A stretch of DNA of 64,000 nt from Streptococcus mitis (GTDB lineage Bacteria > Bacillota > Bacilli > Lactobacillales > Streptococcaceae), in NCBI RefSeq assembly GCF_023109105.1, contig NZ_JALDTZ010000002.1, positions 40,957 through 104,956 of the forward strand. Direction: 5' to 3'. The position numbers and the translations under genes were made by a program. Every line of letters starts with the position of its first letter. Position 1 is the first letter of the stretch. Of the stretch, positions 45,052-55,865 are shown one piece after another. The notes beneath the pieces are model-generated. The model was not told the origin of the DNA. It did no database searches and worked only from the letters and a program-made list of their open reading frames with translations.

Positions 45052-46110
45052 TTATGATAAATCTTTTTTCAACAATTGGTAAAAATCTACTAGAGATTTC
45101 AATTCCTTAGAAGCCTTCATCTTAGCTTGGTATTCTTCCTTGTGACTTAGTAAGTGAGACAGCTTCTCTTCCAAACTATCCAAGGTCAAATCGCTCTCTT
45201 GAAGCTCTTCTGCATAGCCTTTCTTAACAAAGTAGGCTGCATTTTCAATCTGGTCACCACGACTAGCTTCACGACCAAGCGGCACAATGACATGTAATTT
45301 TGCCATGGCCAAGAGCTCAAAAATCGTATTGGCTCCACCTCGTGTCACAACAATATCAGCCAATTTCATCAAGGGTTGATAGAGATTGGTCACATAGTCA
45401 ACACGAAAAAGATTTTGGCTCAACTCGTTAAGGCTAGAATCTCCAGTTAAATTGATAATATTGTAGCGCTCTGTCAGTTCTTTCTTATGGTCTGTCACCA
45501 ATTGGTTAAAGACACGAGCACCTGCAGAACCACCGACAAACAATACCGTAGGCAATTTTGGATTAAAGTGGGTTTGAATATCCACCAATTCATCTGGTTC
45601 TGGAGTTTTTTGGTCTGAAACCTTGGTCACTGCTCCCACATGCTCAACCTTAGACAAACTTGAAGCCTGCTCAAAGGTTGAATACATCTTCGTCGCAAAT
45701 TTATAGGCGATTTTATTGGCCAAGCCCATAGATAGGTCCGATTCGTGAATAAAGACAGGCACTCTAGACACACGCGCAGCGATAACTGGCGGCACAGAGA
45801 CAAAACCTCCCTTTGAAAAGAGGGCTTGTGGACGAAGTCGCAACATGATAAAGAGCGATTGGACAATTCCCCAACCAACTTTAAAGACGTCCAGCATATT
45901 TTGCCAAGAGAAATAACGGCGCAATTTCCCAGTCGCAATAGAATGGAAGGTGACATCTAGACCCGACTTGAGGATTTCTTGGTGTTCGATCCCACGATTA
46001 TCCCCGATATAGTGGACTTCCCAGCCATCTTCGATGAACTTGGGCATTAACAAAAGGTTGAGGGTCACGTGTCCAACCGTCCCCCCACCTGTAAAGACAA
46101 TTTTTTTCAT
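45052..46110 (-). CDS. murG: UDP-GlcNAc:undecaprenyl-PP-MurNAc-pentapeptide transferase MurG
   Basis: Makes lipid II at the inner membrane face. 352 aa, GT-B fold. [14 protein letters not shown] (~5-18), [14 protein letters not shown] (~98), [10 protein letters not shown] (~188) and [15 protein letters not shown] (~252). One base separates it from murD upstream. Followed by divIB. Confidence 0.96.
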   Translation of the reverse strand: MKKIVFTGGGTVGHVTLNLLLMPKFIEDGWEVHYIGDNRGIEHQEILKSGLDVTFHSIATGKLRRYFSWQNMLDVFKVGWGIVQSLFIMLRLRPQALFSKGGFVSVPPVIAARVSRVPVFIHESDLSMGLANKIAYKFATKMYSTFEQASSLSKVEHVGAVTKVSDQKTPEPDELVDIQTHFNPKLPTVLFVGGSAGARVFNQLVTDHKKELTERYNIINLTGDSSLNELSQNLFRVDYVTNLYQPLMKLADIVVTRGGANTIFELLAMAKLHVIVPLGREASRGDQIENAAYFVKKGYAEELQESDLTLDSLEEKLSHLLSHKEEYQAKMKASKELKSLVDFYQLLKKDLS

Positions 46111-46111
46111 A

Positions 46112-47464
46112 TTATTCCTTTAACTCCGCTACTGTGTCGATAAAGAGGTCGCCACGTACTTCAAAGTTAGCATACATATCCCAGCTGGCATTGGCAGGAC
46201 TGAGGAGAACCACATCTCCTTGAGTCGCTAGTTCATAAGCCTTGCGGGTCGCATCTGCAATATCAGCCGCATCCACATAAGCCACACCTGCCTTATCCGC
46301 TGCCCGTTTGACACGTTCTGCAGATTGACCTAGAATGACCATCTTCTTGAGTCCAGTAATATCTGGAACCAATTCGTCAAACTCATTACCACGGTCCAAA
46401 CCACCTGCAATCAAAATGACCTTGCTGTTGTCAAATCCTGACAAGGCTTTTTGAGTAGCCAAGATATTGGTTGATTTGCTATCATTATAGAATTTGACAC
46501 CCTTAATTTCATCTACAAATTGGAGACGGTGTTTGACACCACCGAAGGCTGAAAGAGTTTCTTTGATAGTTTGATTGTCTACACCACGGAGCTTGGCTAC
46601 AGCAATAGTTGCGAGGGCATTTTCCACATTGTGGCTACCTGGAACACCGATTTCACTCGCTTCCATGACCACTTCCCCACGGAAATAAAGTTGACCATCT
46701 TCCAGATAGGCTCCATCAACCTTTTCCTGTGTTGAAAATGGTACAACGGTCGCTTGTGTTTTAGTAGCCAATTCTTTTGCCAAGTCTTGGTTAAAGTTCA
46801 AGACAAGGAAATCAGCCGCTGTCATCTTGTTCTGGATATTCCACTTGGCTGCTACATATTCCTCAAAAGAACCATGGTAATCGATATGAGTTGGCATGAG
46901 GTTGGTAATAACCGCAATCTCTGGATGGAATTCTTGAACGCCCATCAGTTGGAAAGAAGAAAGTTCCATGACAAGCGTGTCCTTATCTGTCGCTGTTTGG
47001 GCCACTTGACTGGCAGGATAGCCGATATTTCCTGATAAGAGACCATGTTGACCGGCAGCAGTCAAAACTTCCCCAATCATGGTCGTTGAGGTTGTTTTTC
47101 CATTTGAACCTGTGATACCAACAATCGGTGCTTCTGAAATCAAGTAAGCCAATTCCACCTCAGTCAAGACTGGAATTCCCTTGGCCAAAGCCTTTTCAAT
47201 CATGGGATTGCTGTAAGGGATACCTGGATTTTTCACCATAAGAGCAAACTCTTCATCCAAGAGTTCCAAAGGATGGCCACCTGTGATAACCTTGATCCCT
47301 TCTTCCAACAAACTTTGCGCAGCTGGATTGTCCTCGAAGGGTTTCCCGTCATTTACTGTCACAATGGCACCTAGCTTGTCCAATAAACGAGCTGCAGATT
47401 CACCAGACTTGGCCAAACCTAAAACAAGGACTTTTTGATTTCTAAATCGATCTATTACTTTCAT
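46112..47464 (-). CDS. murD: UDP-MurNAc-L-alanine:D-glutamate ligase MurD
   Basis: Adds D-Glu to the peptidoglycan precursor. 450 aa, normal length. ATP loop [14 protein letters not shown] (~112), [12 protein letters not shown] (~75), HRLQFV (~307), YNDSKSTN (~323). First gene of murD-murG-divIB. The start [21 protein letters not shown] is followed by the N-terminal Rossmann domain. Confidence 0.96.
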   Translation of the reverse strand: MKVIDRFRNQKVLVLGLAKSGESAARLLDKLGAIVTVNDGKPFEDNPAAQSLLEEGIKVITGGHPLELLDEEFALMVKNPGIPYSNPMIEKALAKGIPVLTEVELAYLISEAPIVGITGSNGKTTSTTMIGEVLTAAGQHGLLSGNIGYPASQVAQTATDKDTLVMELSSFQLMGVQEFHPEIAVITNLMPTHIDYHGSFEEYVAAKWNIQNKMTAADFLVLNFNQDLAKELATKTQATVVPFSTQEKVDGAYLEDGQLYFRGEVVMEASEIGVPGSHNVENALATIAVAKLRGVDNQTIKETLSAFGGVKHRLQFVDEIKGVKFYNDSKSTNILATQKALSGFDNSKVILIAGGLDRGNEFDELVPDITGLKKMVILGQSAERVKRAADKAGVAYVDAADIADATRKAYELATQGDVVLLSPANASWDMYANFEVRGDLFIDTVAELKE

Positions 47465-47552
47465 GTCTCGAACTCCATTTCTACTCTTACTATTTTACCA
47501 TTTTTATGGAAATAATTCTAAATGAAAATGCTCAGATTCAGCATTCTAACAA

Positions 47553-47581
47553 GCAAAAAGAGAGCCAAAACTCTCTTTTAT
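47553..47581 (-). terminator. Terminator after the typA / DUF3165 unit
   Basis: Minus strand AAAGAGAGTTTTGGCTCTCTTTTTG: stem AAAGAGAG/CTCTCTTT with T-run, overlapping the end of the small membrane protein gene. Confidence 0.75.
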
Positions 47582-47832
47582 CTTCTTTTACTTTTATTGA
47601 CCGACATGAGGGTAATATCTCGCAAGCTAAAGTATGCTAGGAAGAGCATGGCGATTGCGATAAAGAATTCTGTCGGTAGCTGAAAGATTTGCAGGACAGA
47701 CAACATGAGCAAAATCAAAAGTGCTACAAAAGCAAAGACGACAAGGACGATATTGACTGTCCCTTTAATGCTTTCTGGTGTCGCAAATACATAGAGTAGT
47801 AATAAGAGGAGTCCTATGATTAAATAAACCAT
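47578..47832 (-). CDS. Small membrane protein, DUF3165 family
   Basis: 84 aa with three hydrophobic segments (~2-14, ~25-47, ~55-72) and a basic C-terminus NKSKRR. Unknown function, found next to typA in streptococci as far as I recall. Starts 20 bases after typA, so likely in the same transcript. Confidence 0.75.
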   Translation of the reverse strand: MVYLIIGLLLLLLYVFATPESIKGTVNIVLVVFAFVALLILLMLSVLQIFQLPTEFFIAIAMLFLAYFSLRDITLMSVNKSKRR

Positions 47833-47851
47833 CTTTATCTCTTTCTAGCTC

Positions 47852-49693
47852 TTATTCAGCTGATTTTTTCTTCTTGTTAGCTTTCTCACGCTCTGCCTTG
47901 TTAAGGATTTGTTTACGCAAACGGATAGACTCTGGCGTTACTTCCATGTACTCATCGTCGTTCAAGAACTCAAGTGACTCTTCAAGTGTCAAGATACGAG
48001 GAGTCTTGATTACAGCTGTTTGGTCCTTAGTAGCTGAACGAACGTTAGTCATTTGTTTAGCCTTAGTGATATTAACTGTCAAGTCATTTTCACGAGAGTT
48101 TTCACCAATAATCATACCTTCGTAAACCTCAGTACCTGGATTTACAAAGATCGTACCACGTTCTTCGATAGACATGATTGAGTATGTTGTTGCCTTACCA
48201 GCATCTATAGAAACAAGAGCACCACGGTGACGTCCACCAATTTCACCTGGAATCAATGGCAAGTATTGATCAAATGTATGGTTCATGATTCCGTAACCAC
48301 GAGTCATTGACAAGAACTCAGTTGAGTATCCAATCAAACCACGCGCAGGAACAAGGAAGACCAAACGAGTTTGACCATTACCAGTTGAAATCATATCCAA
48401 CATTTCACCCTTACGCTCAGAAAGACTTTGAATAACTGAACCTTGGTATTCTTCTGGTGTGTCGATTTGTACGCGTTCAAATGGCTCACATTTAACACCG
48501 TCGATTTCTTTTACGATAACTTCTGGACGAGATACTTGAAGTTCATATCCCTCACGACGCATTGTTTCGATAAGGATTGACAAGTGCAATTCTCCACGTC
48601 CTGAAACAGTCCATTTATCTGGTGAATCAGTTGGGTCAACACGGAGGGAAACGTCTGTTTGCAACTCAGCTTGAAGGCGCTCTTCTACCTTACGAGAAGT
48701 TACCCATTTACCTTCTTTACCAGCAAATGGTGAGTTGTTGACCAAGAAAGTCATTTGAAGAGTTGGTTCATCGATGTGTAGGATTGGAAGAGCTTCAACT
48801 GCGTCTGTCGGAGTGATAGTTTCACCGACAAAGATATCTTCCATACCAGAAACGGCAATCAAATCACCAGCTTTGGCTTCTTGAATTTCACGACGTTCTA
48901 AACCAAAGAAACCGAAGAGTTTTGTAACACGGAAGTTTTTAGTTGTGCCATCAAGTTTAGAAAGGGTAACTTGGTCCCCAACCTTAACAGTACCACGGAA
49001 GACACGACCGATACCGATACGTCCAACGAAGTCATTGTAGTCCAAAAGTGACACTTGGAACTGCAAAGGCTCATCTGAGTTATCTACTGGAGCTGGGATA
49101 TGGTCGATAATCGTATCAAAGATTGGCGCCATAGTAGCTTCTTGGTCAGCTGGATCATCTGACAATGAAGAAGTTCCGTTGATAGCAGAAGCATAGACCA
49201 CTGGGAAGTCAAGCTGGTCGTCATCTGCACCAAGCTCGATGAAAAGTTCCAATACTTCGTCCACTACTTCTGCTGGACGAGCTGATGGTTTATCGATTTT
49301 GTTAACAACCACGATTGGGACAAGGTCTTGTTCCAAGGCTTTTTTCAATACGAAACGAGTTTGTGGCATTGTTCCCTCGTAGGCATCTACGACCAAGACA
49401 ACACCATCAACCATTTTCATGATACGCTCAACTTCTCCACCGAAGTCCGCGTGTCCTGGTGTGTCCATGATGTTGATACGAGTTCCGTTGTAGGCAACAG
49501 CTGTATTTTTAGCAAGGATGGTAATTCCACGCTCTTTTTCGATATCGTTTGAGTCCATAGCACGCTCTGCCAATTCAGTACGTGCATCTAAGGTTGATGA
49601 TTGTTTCAATAATTCGTCAACGAGGGTTGTTTTACCGTGGTCAACGTGGGCGATAATCGCAATGTTACGGATATCTTCTCTTAATTTTGTCAT
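47852..49693 (-). CDS. typA: Translational GTPase TypA/BipA
   Basis: Ribosome-associated GTPase helping 50S assembly at low temperature or stress. 613 aa from [13 protein letters not shown], preceded by GAGGAAATC; the open frame seven codons further up lacks a site. G1 [10 protein letters not shown] (~16-25), G2 RGITI, G3 [11 protein letters not shown]4 NKID, then EF-G-like domains and the TypA C-terminal domain ([20 protein letters not shown]). Upstream of the DUF3165 gene. Confidence 0.97.
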   Translation of the reverse strand: MTKLREDIRNIAIIAHVDHGKTTLVDELLKQSSTLDARTELAERAMDSNDIEKERGITILAKNTAVAYNGTRINIMDTPGHADFGGEVERIMKMVDGVVLVVDAYEGTMPQTRFVLKKALEQDLVPIVVVNKIDKPSARPAEVVDEVLELFIELGADDDQLDFPVVYASAINGTSSLSDDPADQEATMAPIFDTIIDHIPAPVDNSDEPLQFQVSLLDYNDFVGRIGIGRVFRGTVKVGDQVTLSKLDGTTKNFRVTKLFGFFGLERREIQEAKAGDLIAVSGMEDIFVGETITPTDAVEALPILHIDEPTLQMTFLVNNSPFAGKEGKWVTSRKVEERLQAELQTDVSLRVDPTDSPDKWTVSGRGELHLSILIETMRREGYELQVSRPEVIVKEIDGVKCEPFERVQIDTPEEYQGSVIQSLSERKGEMLDMISTGNGQTRLVFLVPARGLIGYSTEFLSMTRGYGIMNHTFDQYLPLIPGEIGGRHRGALVSIDAGKATTYSIMSIEERGTIFVNPGTEVYEGMIIGENSRENDLTVNITKAKQMTNVRSATKDQTAVIKTPRILTLEESLEFLNDDEYMEVTPESIRLRKQILNKAEREKANKKKKSAE

Positions 49694-49836
49694 GATTTCC
49701 TCTATAATATTCAAAATTTATTTTCTAACTGAACGATTATACCATAATTTCAAGTAAATAACATAATTCAAGCAAGTGTAAATGTTTTCACTCCTCTTTT
49801 CTTTTCACATCAATCCTTTTCAAAGCAAGCGACTTA

Positions 49837-49845
49837 TGATAAGAT
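49837..49845 (+). promoter_or_regulatory. Extended -10 of a near-leaderless transcript
   Basis: TGATAAGAT with nine bases to the ATG at 49855 and no Shine-Dalgarno between. Confidence 0.5.
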
Positions 49846-49854
49846 AGGCACAGT

Positions 49855-50580
49855 ATGCGTTTAGATAATTTATTAGCCCAAGAAAAAATCAGCCGAAAGG
49901 CCATGAAACAAGCCTTACTCAAAGGGGAAATTCTAGTCGATGGTTGCCCAGCCCGCTCCCTATCCCAAAATATTGATACAGGACTACAAGAACTCCTTTT
50001 TCAGGGCCGAATCATTCGAGGTTATGAGCACACCTATCTTATGCTTCATAAGCCTGCTGGTGTCGTGACAGCCAACAAAGACAAGAAACTTCCAACCGTC
50101 ATGGACCTGCTGCCCAAGCATCTCCAGTCAGAGCAACTCTACGCCATTGGTCGTCTGGATCGAGATACGACAGGACTTCTCCTATTAACGGATAATGGTC
50201 CTCTAGGTTTTCAACTCCTCCACCCTCAATATCATGTGGATAAAACTTATCAAGTTGAAGTTAATGGACTTCTAACACCTGACCATATCCAAGTCTTTCA
50301 AAAGGGAATTGTCTTTTTAGATGGCACTATCTGTAAACCTGCAAGACTAGAGATTCTATCTGCAAGTCTTTCCCACAGCCAAGCCTCTATCACCATTTCA
50401 GAAGGAAAATTTCATCAAGTCAAGAAAATGTTCCTCTCGGTTGGTGTCAAGGTGACCTCCCTCAAACGCACCCATTTTGGCCCTTGGGGCTTGGATGAGA
50501 ATCTCCAAGAAGGAGACTACCGCCCCCTAAACTCCCAAGAGTTGGCAAATATTCGTGACTTTCTCAGAAAAAGTGGTTAA
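49855..50580 (+). CDS. rsuA: 16S rRNA pseudouridine(516) synthase, RsuA family
   Basis: Modifies 16S rRNA. 241 aa. S4 RNA-binding domain at 1-55 (MRLDNLLAQEKISRKAMKQALLKGEILVDG) and pseudouridine synthase domain with catalytic Asp in AIGRLDRDTTGLLLLTDNG (~99-117) and KFHQVKKMF (~184). No ribosome binding site; promoter lies directly upstream. Convergent with the rhodanese-like gene, with a shared terminator. Confidence 0.93.
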   Translation: MRLDNLLAQEKISRKAMKQALLKGEILVDGCPARSLSQNIDTGLQELLFQGRIIRGYEHTYLMLHKPAGVVTANKDKKLPTVMDLLPKHLQSEQLYAIGRLDRDTTGLLLLTDNGPLGFQLLHPQYHVDKTYQVEVNGLLTPDHIQVFQKGIVFLDGTICKPARLEILSASLSHSQASITISEGKFHQVKKMFLSVGVKVTSLKRTHFGPWGLDENLQEGDYRPLNSQELANIRDFLRKSG

Positions 50581-50583
50581 AAA

Positions 50584-50614
50584 ATGAGCTCGGAAACCTC
50601 CAAGCTCGTTTTCT
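50584..50614. terminator. Bidirectional terminator between rsuA and the rhodanese-like gene
   Basis: GAGCT-CGGAAACCTCCA-AGCTC followed by GTTTTCTTATTT on plus, and by TTTTTT on minus. Confidence 0.75.
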
Positions 50615-50997
50615 TATTTCTCAACTTTGACTTTCCCTTTCCAAGAATCCAAGCCATAAGAAAGGATATAAATCTCAGAAAAACCTTGTTTTTTCAAGTA
50701 AAGGGCTGCATTTGTGACACGTTGCGCACGTTGGTTTTCGTAGAGAAGGACAGGTTTATCCTTACGAAGGGCTGCAAGACTAGTCTTCAACTGACTTGAA
50801 GGAATATTGCGGGCACCGAGGATATGTTTTCTGTGAAATTCAGCTGGGTCTCGCAAATCAATCAATTGACCTGTACGAATCAAGGCTTCAAACTCCTCAT
50901 TGTCTACGATTTTAGCCGCACGGCGAATACGAAGATAGTTAAAGCCCATCCATGCCAACATTGCTAGTATAAGTGCCCACAAAATCCAAGTAACCAT
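50614..50997 (-). CDS. Membrane-anchored rhodanese-like protein lacking the active-site Cys
   Basis: 127 aa. N-terminal membrane helix (~4-22, WILWALILAMLAWMGFNYL), then a rhodanese fold (LIDLRDPAEFHRKHILGARNIPSSQL, ~50-75). Where an active rhodanese has CxxxxR, this one reads KPVLLYENQRAQRV, without Cys, so sulfur transfer is unlikely; perhaps a binding or scaffold role. Start overlaps the stop of yqgQ upstream by one base. Confidence 0.85.
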   Translation of the reverse strand: MVTWILWALILAMLAWMGFNYLRIRRAAKIVDNEEFEALIRTGQLIDLRDPAEFHRKHILGARNIPSSQLKTSLAALRKDKPVLLYENQRAQRVTNAALYLKKQGFSEIYILSYGLDSWKGKVKVEK

Positions 50998-51218
50998 TAG
51001 TTCATTTCTCCATTTTTCTCAATATAATCCAACTCTACTTTGTGCTCTCTGCGAAGAACCGCTTCTGCTTCTAGATAGTCTAATTTGTCCATCAACCCTG
51101 CATCATAAATTCGAGAGAGCTCCAACTTCATCAGTTCAATATCATATAAGCGTTTTCCCATGTAAACAATAATACCAAATCGTTTTAGGAATTGCTGCAC
51201 ATCATAGAATGTTTTCAT
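50997..51218 (-). CDS. YqgQ family protein (DUF910)
   Basis: 73 aa from MKTFYDVQQFLKRFGIIVYMGKR, the typical YqgQ beginning; small helical protein of unknown function, in Bacillus next to the glucokinase gene. The longer open frame upstream is the promoter region. TTGAAA, 17 bases, TAGAAT (TGC extended) ends seven bases before this ATG, so the transcript is probably leaderless. Coupled by one-base overlap to the rhodanese-like gene. Confidence 0.83.
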   Translation of the reverse strand: MKTFYDVQQFLKRFGIIVYMGKRLYDIELMKLELSRIYDAGLMDKLDYLEAEAVLRREHKVELDYIEKNGEMN

Positions 51219-51225
51219 AAGACTC

Positions 51226-51254
51226 ATTCTAGCAAAATTTTGTGTTTTTTTCAA
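51226..51254 (-). promoter_or_regulatory. Promoter of leaderless yqgQ
   Basis: Minus strand TTGAAA, 17 bases, TAGAAT with upstream TGC; seven bases to ATG. Back-to-back with the leaderless LysR promoter. Confidence 0.6.
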
Positions 51255-51314
51255 GAAGAGACTCACACAATGTCCCTGATTTTCCTATCTTCTTTGGCGA
51301 TTCTGACGCAAGTG

Positions 51315-51323
51315 TGGTACAAT
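51315..51323 (+). promoter_or_regulatory. Extended -10 of the leaderless LysR gene
   Basis: TGGTACAAT, six bases before ATG 51330; identical nonamer and spacing to the site at 17867-17875. Confidence 0.65.
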
Positions 51324-51329
51324 AAAAAC

Positions 51330-52238
51330 ATGAGAATTCAACAATTACATTATATTATCAAAATCGTCGAAACTGGCTCCATGAATGAGGCAGCCAAGCA
51401 ACTCTTTATCACCCAGCCGAGTCTTTCCAATGCTGTGAGAGATTTGGAAAATGAAATGGGCATTGAAATCTTTATTCGTAATCCTAAGGGTATCACCTTG
51501 ACCCGTGATGGGATGGAGTTTCTCTCTTATGCTCGTCAGGTTGTCGAGCAGACCCAGCTTCTGGAGGAACGCTATAAAAATCCTGTCGCCCACCGCGAAC
51601 TCTTTAGCGTTTCGTCTCAACACTACGCCTTTGTGGTCAATGCCTTTGTCTCTCTGCTCAAGAAAAGTGATATGGAGAAATACGAGCTCTTCCTTCGTGA
51701 AACTCGGACTTGGGAAATTATCGACGACGTCAAGAACTTCCGTAGTGAGGTCGGTGTCCTATTTTTGAACAGCTACAACCGTGATGTTTTAACCAAGATG
51801 CTGGATGACAATCACCTGCTGGCTCACCATCTCTTTACCGCGCAACCGCATATCTTTGTCAGCAAGACCAATCCTCTGGCAAAAAAAGACAAGGTGAAAC
51901 TCTCTGATTTGGAGAATTTTCCTTACCTCAGCTATGACCAAGGAACTCACAACTCCTTCTACTTTTCAGAAGAAATTCTTTCCCAAGAACACCACAAAAA
52001 ATCTATCGTGGTCAGTGACCGTGCCACCCTCTTTAATCTCTTGATTGGTTTGGACGGTTATACCATTGCAACTGGGATTTTGAACAGCAACCTCAACGGA
52101 GACAATATTGTTTCTATCCCACTAGATATTGATGATCCTATCGAGCTGGTCTATATCCAGCATGAGAAAACCAGCCTTTCTAAGATGGGCGAACGCTTTA
52201 TCGACTATCTACTAGAAGAAGTTCAGTTTGATAGTTGA
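51330..52238 (+). CDS. LysR-type transcriptional regulator, CpsY/MtaR-like
   Basis: 302 aa from MRIQQLHYIIKIVETGS; a longer open frame starts within yqgQ and is not needed. Helix-turn-helix SMNEAAKQLFITQPSLSNAVRDLENEMG (~17-44), then the two-lobed effector domain. The N-terminus is close to my memory of streptococcal CpsY/MtaR, which affects methionine uptake and survival in neutrophils; no target gene lies adjacent. Leaderless mRNA predicted. Confidence 0.88.
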   Translation: MRIQQLHYIIKIVETGSMNEAAKQLFITQPSLSNAVRDLENEMGIEIFIRNPKGITLTRDGMEFLSYARQVVEQTQLLEERYKNPVAHRELFSVSSQHYAFVVNAFVSLLKKSDMEKYELFLRETRTWEIIDDVKNFRSEVGVLFLNSYNRDVLTKMLDDNHLLAHHLFTAQPHIFVSKTNPLAKKDKVKLSDLENFPYLSYDQGTHNSFYFSEEILSQEHHKKSIVVSDRATLFNLLIGLDGYTIATGILNSNLNGDNIVSIPLDIDDPIELVYIQHEKTSLSKMGERFIDYLLEEVQFDS

Positions 52239-52245
52239 GAAATAA

Positions 52246-52292
52246 TAAGAACCAATATGTAGGCTAGCAACACCTGCACATTGGTTCTTTTT
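52246..52292. terminator. Bidirectional terminator between the LysR and SDR genes
   Basis: AAGAACCAAT...ATTGGTTCTTTTT, 10-bp perfect stem with A and T runs, containing a smaller GTAGGCTAGC loop. Confidence 0.85.
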
Positions 52293-53046
52293 ACTTATAA
52301 TTAAAAGTCTCTCCTGCCAACTTATCAGCTAACTTGGGAAAGAGGGTATAAAACTTATGGGCCAAATTTAACAAAAGAGGGAGATTAAGCTCGCGTTTGT
52401 TTTTTCCTATAATCCTGACAATCTTTTTAGCCACTGCATCAGGTTCTAGTAAGAAACGGTCAACCGATTTGAGATAGGTACCATCTGGGTCGGCCTGGTC
52501 AAAAAATCCTGTACGGATAGGTCCTGGATTGACTGTTGTCACATAGACTCCATAGGACATGAGTTCGAGGCGAAGAGCATTTGAAAATCCAATGGCCGCA
52601 AACTTGGTCGCTGAGTAAAGGCTGGATTTGCCAGTAGCGATCAAACCTGCCATGCTGACGATATTGATGATATGGCCTTTTCGACTATCCTTCATACGAG
52701 CTGCAAGCAAACGAGACAGATTCATCAAAGCAAAGGTATTAACCTCAAACATTTGATGAATGTCTTGATTAGAAATCTTGTCAAATTCTTCAAAAATCCC
52801 GTAACCAGCGTTGTTAATTAAAACATCAATATTGCCATAACGCTGGTAGAGTTCAGCAACTAGTTCTTCTAAGGCTTGAGCATCGGTAATATCAATCTCA
52901 ATCAATTCTGCATGGGGATGGCTTCCATAGAGTTGAGCTAATTTTTCCTTATCTCGACCAAGCAAGATGAGTTGGTCATTTGGCAGGAGTTTGACCATTT
53001 CTTGGGCTAGACCACCGCTAGCTCCGGTAATGAGAATAGTACGCAT
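52291..53046 (-). CDS. Short-chain dehydrogenase/reductase
   Basis: 251 aa Rossmann protein. NAD(P) motif TGASGGLAQEM (~7-17), NNAG (~77), catalytic YSATKFA (Tyr/Lys, ~146). After the active site GPIRTGFFD. Substrate unknown. Last gene of the miaA-hflX-hypothetical-rnz-SDR operon, 20 bases after rnz. Confidence 0.9.
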   Translation of the reverse strand: MRTILITGASGGLAQEMVKLLPNDQLILLGRDKEKLAQLYGSHPHAELIEIDITDAQALEELVAELYQRYGNIDVLINNAGYGIFEEFDKISNQDIHQMFEVNTFALMNLSRLLAARMKDSRKGHIINIVSMAGLIATGKSSLYSATKFAAIGFSNALRLELMSYGVYVTTVNPGPIRTGFFDQADPDGTYLKSVDRFLLEPDAVAKKIVRIIGKNKRELNLPLLLNLAHKFYTLFPKLADKLAGETFNYK

Positions 53047-53066
53047 ACTTATCCTTTCTCAATCTT

Positions 53067-53996
53067 TTAGATTTCCACTTCTTCCAAGTCTTTGACCACA
53101 TGAACATTTTCAAAAATCGTTGCCGCATCTTTCTTGAGCTTGCTGATATCTTTTGAGAGGAAACGTGCGCTGATATGGTTGAGTAAGAGTCGTTTGGCAC
53201 CTGCTTCTACTGCCACCTGCGCTGCCTGCATATTGGTTGAGTGACCATGATTGCGGGCAATTTTTTCATCACCCTTGCCATATGTGGACTCATGAACCAA
53301 GACATCGGCATTGACAGCCAGACGCACACTGGCATTGGTTTTTCGGGTATCACCTAGAATTGTGATAATCTTACCTGGACGTGGTGCAGAGATATAATCT
53401 GCTGCCTTGATTTCAGTCCCATCTTCGAGCACAACGTCCTGACCGTTTTTGATTTTTCCAAAAAGTGGGCCAAATGGGACACCTGCCGCCTTGAGTTTTT
53501 CAGCATCCAACGTTCCTTCAAGGTCCTTTTGCATGACACGATAACCAACACAGAAAATCGTATGGTCCAACTCCTCTGCATACACCGTGAATTTATCGGT
53601 CTCAAGGATTTTTCCTAGAGAATCTTGGTCAAACTCATGAAAATGAATGCGGTAGGGTAGGCGAGAACCTGACACACGAAGACTAGTTAAGATAAATGAC
53701 TTAATCCCTTGAGGTCCATAGATTTCCAAATCCGTCTGCTCTTCATTGGCTTGAAAGGCACGACTAGAGAGAAATCCTGGCAATCCAAAGATATGGTCTC
53801 CGTGTAGGTGAGTGATAAAGATTTTGCTGACCTTACGTGGTCGAATCGTGGTTTCTAGAATGCGATTTTGCGTTCCTTCGCCACAGTCAAAAAGCCAAAC
53901 TTCGTTAATCTCATCCAAGAGTTTCAGGGCGAGACTGGAGACGTTGCGGGCTTTAGAGGGCTGACCTGCCCCCGTTCCTAAAAATTGAATATCCAT
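53067..53996 (-). CDS. rnz: Ribonuclease Z
   Basis: tRNA 3' processing endonuclease, metallo-beta-lactamase fold. 309 aa. Start [21 protein letters not shown]; zinc motif [13 protein letters not shown] (~63-75), HESTYG (~215), [13 protein letters not shown] (~228) and C-terminal LLNHISAR. Placed 14 bases after the hypothetical gene upstream; together with miaA this is a tRNA maturation operon. Confidence 0.96.
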   Translation of the reverse strand: MDIQFLGTGAGQPSKARNVSSLALKLLDEINEVWLFDCGEGTQNRILETTIRPRKVSKIFITHLHGDHIFGLPGFLSSRAFQANEEQTDLEIYGPQGIKSFILTSLRVSGSRLPYRIHFHEFDQDSLGKILETDKFTVYAEELDHTIFCVGYRVMQKDLEGTLDAEKLKAAGVPFGPLFGKIKNGQDVVLEDGTEIKAADYISAPRPGKIITILGDTRKTNASVRLAVNADVLVHESTYGKGDEKIARNHGHSTNMQAAQVAVEAGAKRLLLNHISARFLSKDISKLKKDAATIFENVHVVKDLEEVEI

Positions 53997-54010
53997 TCGA
54001 TACTTTCTAA

Positions 54011-54634
54011 TTAATCAATATATAACATGGCTGTGCGATTTTCCGATCGGAAATAACGTTTGCCAGAAAAAGCAGCAGCTTCTTGCAGTAAATCCTCTTG
54101 GCTGTATCCTTTGAGACGTTTGCGACCATCAGTCAAGCTTTCCAAATCAGTCAAAGCTGTAAGACTTTCCACGCTCACAACTTCCTCGTCCCCTACAACC
54201 TTCATGTAAATCTTGCCAGACTCTTCAAAGACGAGTTGATGGGGGAAAATTTGTGCAATCTCAAAGAGCAAGTCTTCCGAAATAACCTCTTCATTTTCAG
54301 AGAAAATCCGACCCAGACCCTCACTCTCATAACAAAAACCAAAGGATTTGCCAGATAGGTTAAGACGAATAAAGGGTTTATTTTCTAGGGTGAAACTAGG
54401 TTCAGCATTGTAAAGATTCAGTTCATGACTGAGTTCCGCAAAATAATCGGTCGCTGCTTCAGGACTCTTTTTCTGGTAGAGTTCTGCAAAATAGGCATTG
54501 ACGACACTTGGTGGAGGTGTGATGAGGGCTAGTTGCTCCTGCTCTGATTTACCAGCTAAAAGCTGATCTAGATATACCTTGTCAAGGCTAGTATAGCCAC
54601 CATATTTGAGGGCTAATGATTTGATATCAGTCAT
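54011..54634 (-). CDS. Conserved hypothetical protein in the miaA-hflX-rnz operon
   Basis: 207 aa, soluble, no signal or membrane segment. Unrecognised. Seen: acidic, helical N-terminal half ([36 protein letters not shown]), and the middle [21 protein letters not shown]. In streptococcal annotations I recall such proteins sometimes called cystathionine beta-lyase, which the sequence does not support (no PLP lysine motif). Overlaps the end of hflX by 8 bases, so co-translated. Confidence 0.8.
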   Translation of the reverse strand: MTDIKSLALKYGGYTSLDKVYLDQLLAGKSEQEQLALITPPPSVVNAYFAELYQKKSPEAATDYFAELSHELNLYNAEPSFTLENKPFIRLNLSGKSFGFCYESEGLGRIFSENEEVISEDLLFEIAQIFPHQLVFEESGKIYMKVVGDEEVVSVESLTALTDLESLTDGRKRLKGYSQEDLLQEAAAFSGKRYFRSENRTAMLYID

Positions 54635-55865
54635 AAAATTCCTCTAATCTCCATTTGTTTCTCTCTGCAATGTAGCCTGTGATGACTTCACCATCATCTT
54701 GGTAGTCTCGTTCTTCAAGAATCGCAACACTTTCTAAATCATGAATCTTGTAGGACTTGGAAAAAGGCACGCGCAGGGTAAAGGCTTCAAAAATTTCCTT
54801 GATTTTATCTAGCAGTATAGCCTGCAAGTTCTCACGACTATCCTTAGACTTTGCCGAAATCAGCACATATGGCGTTTGAGTTGGCGTAAAATCCTCCACC
54901 AAATCCGCTTTATTATAAAGGGTCAGGCGAGGAATATCCTCCATATCCAAGTCTTTCATGATGGAAAGAACTGTTTTTTCATGTTCCTCGTGGTAAGGAT
55001 TGCTGGCATCAATAACATGAACCAGAAGGTCCACATGCTTGCTTTCTTCCAAGGTTGACTTGAAACTGGACACCAACTCTGTCGGCAAATCTTGGATAAA
55101 ACCAACGGTATCTGTTAAAGTTACTTGGAGATTTCCCCCCAGATGGATACTCTTAGTCGTCGCATCCAGAGTCGCAAACAACTCATCAGCCTCATACTGA
55201 GTCTTACTAGTCAATGTATTCATGATAGTTGATTTCCCAGCATTGGTATAACCAATCAAACCAATCTTAAAGGTACTAGACTCCAAACGTTTTTCTCTGA
55301 CAGTCGCCCGATTTTTTTCAACCACCTTGAGCTGGCGCTCGATATCCGTGATTTGATTGCGAACACTACGACGGTTCAGCTCCAGCTGGCTTTCACCAGG
55401 TCCACGGGACCCAATTCCCCCTGCCTGACGGCTGAGCATAATCCCCTGACCAACCAAACGAGGCAAGAGATATTTGAGCTGAGCCAAATGCACTTGAAGC
55501 TTTCCTTCATGGCTTCGAGCCCGCATGGCAAAGATATCCAAAATCAACTGCATACGGTCAATGCCCTTGACACCTAAGACTTCCTCAAGATTAACATTTT
55601 GGCGAGGTGTCAGACGGTTGTTGACAATGACAGTGGTAATTTCTTCAGCATCCACCATTTGAGCTATTTCTTCCAACTTACCAGAACCGACAAAGGTCTT
55701 AGAATCGTATTTTTCGCGTTTTTGTCTGTAGCTATCGACTACGACCGCTCCAGCTGTCTTGGCTAAACTAGCCAGCTCTTCCATGGAGAGGTCAAAATTA
55801 TCCATACCTTGGAGTTCAACTCCAATAAGCAGGACTCGTTCCTCTTTTTTCTCCGTTTCAATCAT
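54627..55865 (-). CDS. hflX: Ribosome-associated GTPase HflX
   Basis: 412 aa. N-terminal HflX domain ([23 protein letters not shown] at ~57), glycine-rich [21 protein letters not shown] (~145-165), G1 GYTNAGKST (~206), G3 [11 protein letters not shown]4 NKAD. Splits stalled 70S ribosomes. Start overlaps miaA by 8 bases. Confidence 0.95.
   Translation of the reverse strand: MIETEKKEERVLLIGVELQGMDNFDLSMEELASLAKTAGAVVVDSYRQKREKYDSKTFVGSGKLEEIAQMVDAEEITTVIVNNRLTPRQNVNLEEVLGVKGIDRMQLILDIFAMRARSHEGKLQVHLAQLKYLLPRLVGQGIMLSRQAGGIGSRGPGESQLELNRRSVRNQITDIERQLKVVEKNRATVREKRLESSTFKIGLIGYTNAGKSTIMNTLTSKTQYEADELFATLDATTKSIHLGGNLQVTLTDTVGFIQDLPTELVSSFKSTLEESKHVDLLVHVIDASNPYHEEHEKTVLSIMKDLDMEDIPRLTLYNKADLVEDFTPTQTPYVLISAKSKDSRENLQAILLDKIKEIFEAFTLRVPFSKSYKIHDLESVAILEERDYQDDGEVITGYIAERNKWRLEEFYD

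Noticed and set aside
44648-45082. 144-codon open frame antisense to divIB, rich in Ser and Phe
   Set aside because: It is the complement of the Lys/Glu-rich low-complexity part of DivIB. No ribosome binding site and no family resemblance.
54011-54634. Cystathionine beta-lyase, a name I recall for such proteins
   Set aside because: No PLP-binding lysine motif or transsulfuration-enzyme fold is visible in 207 residues.
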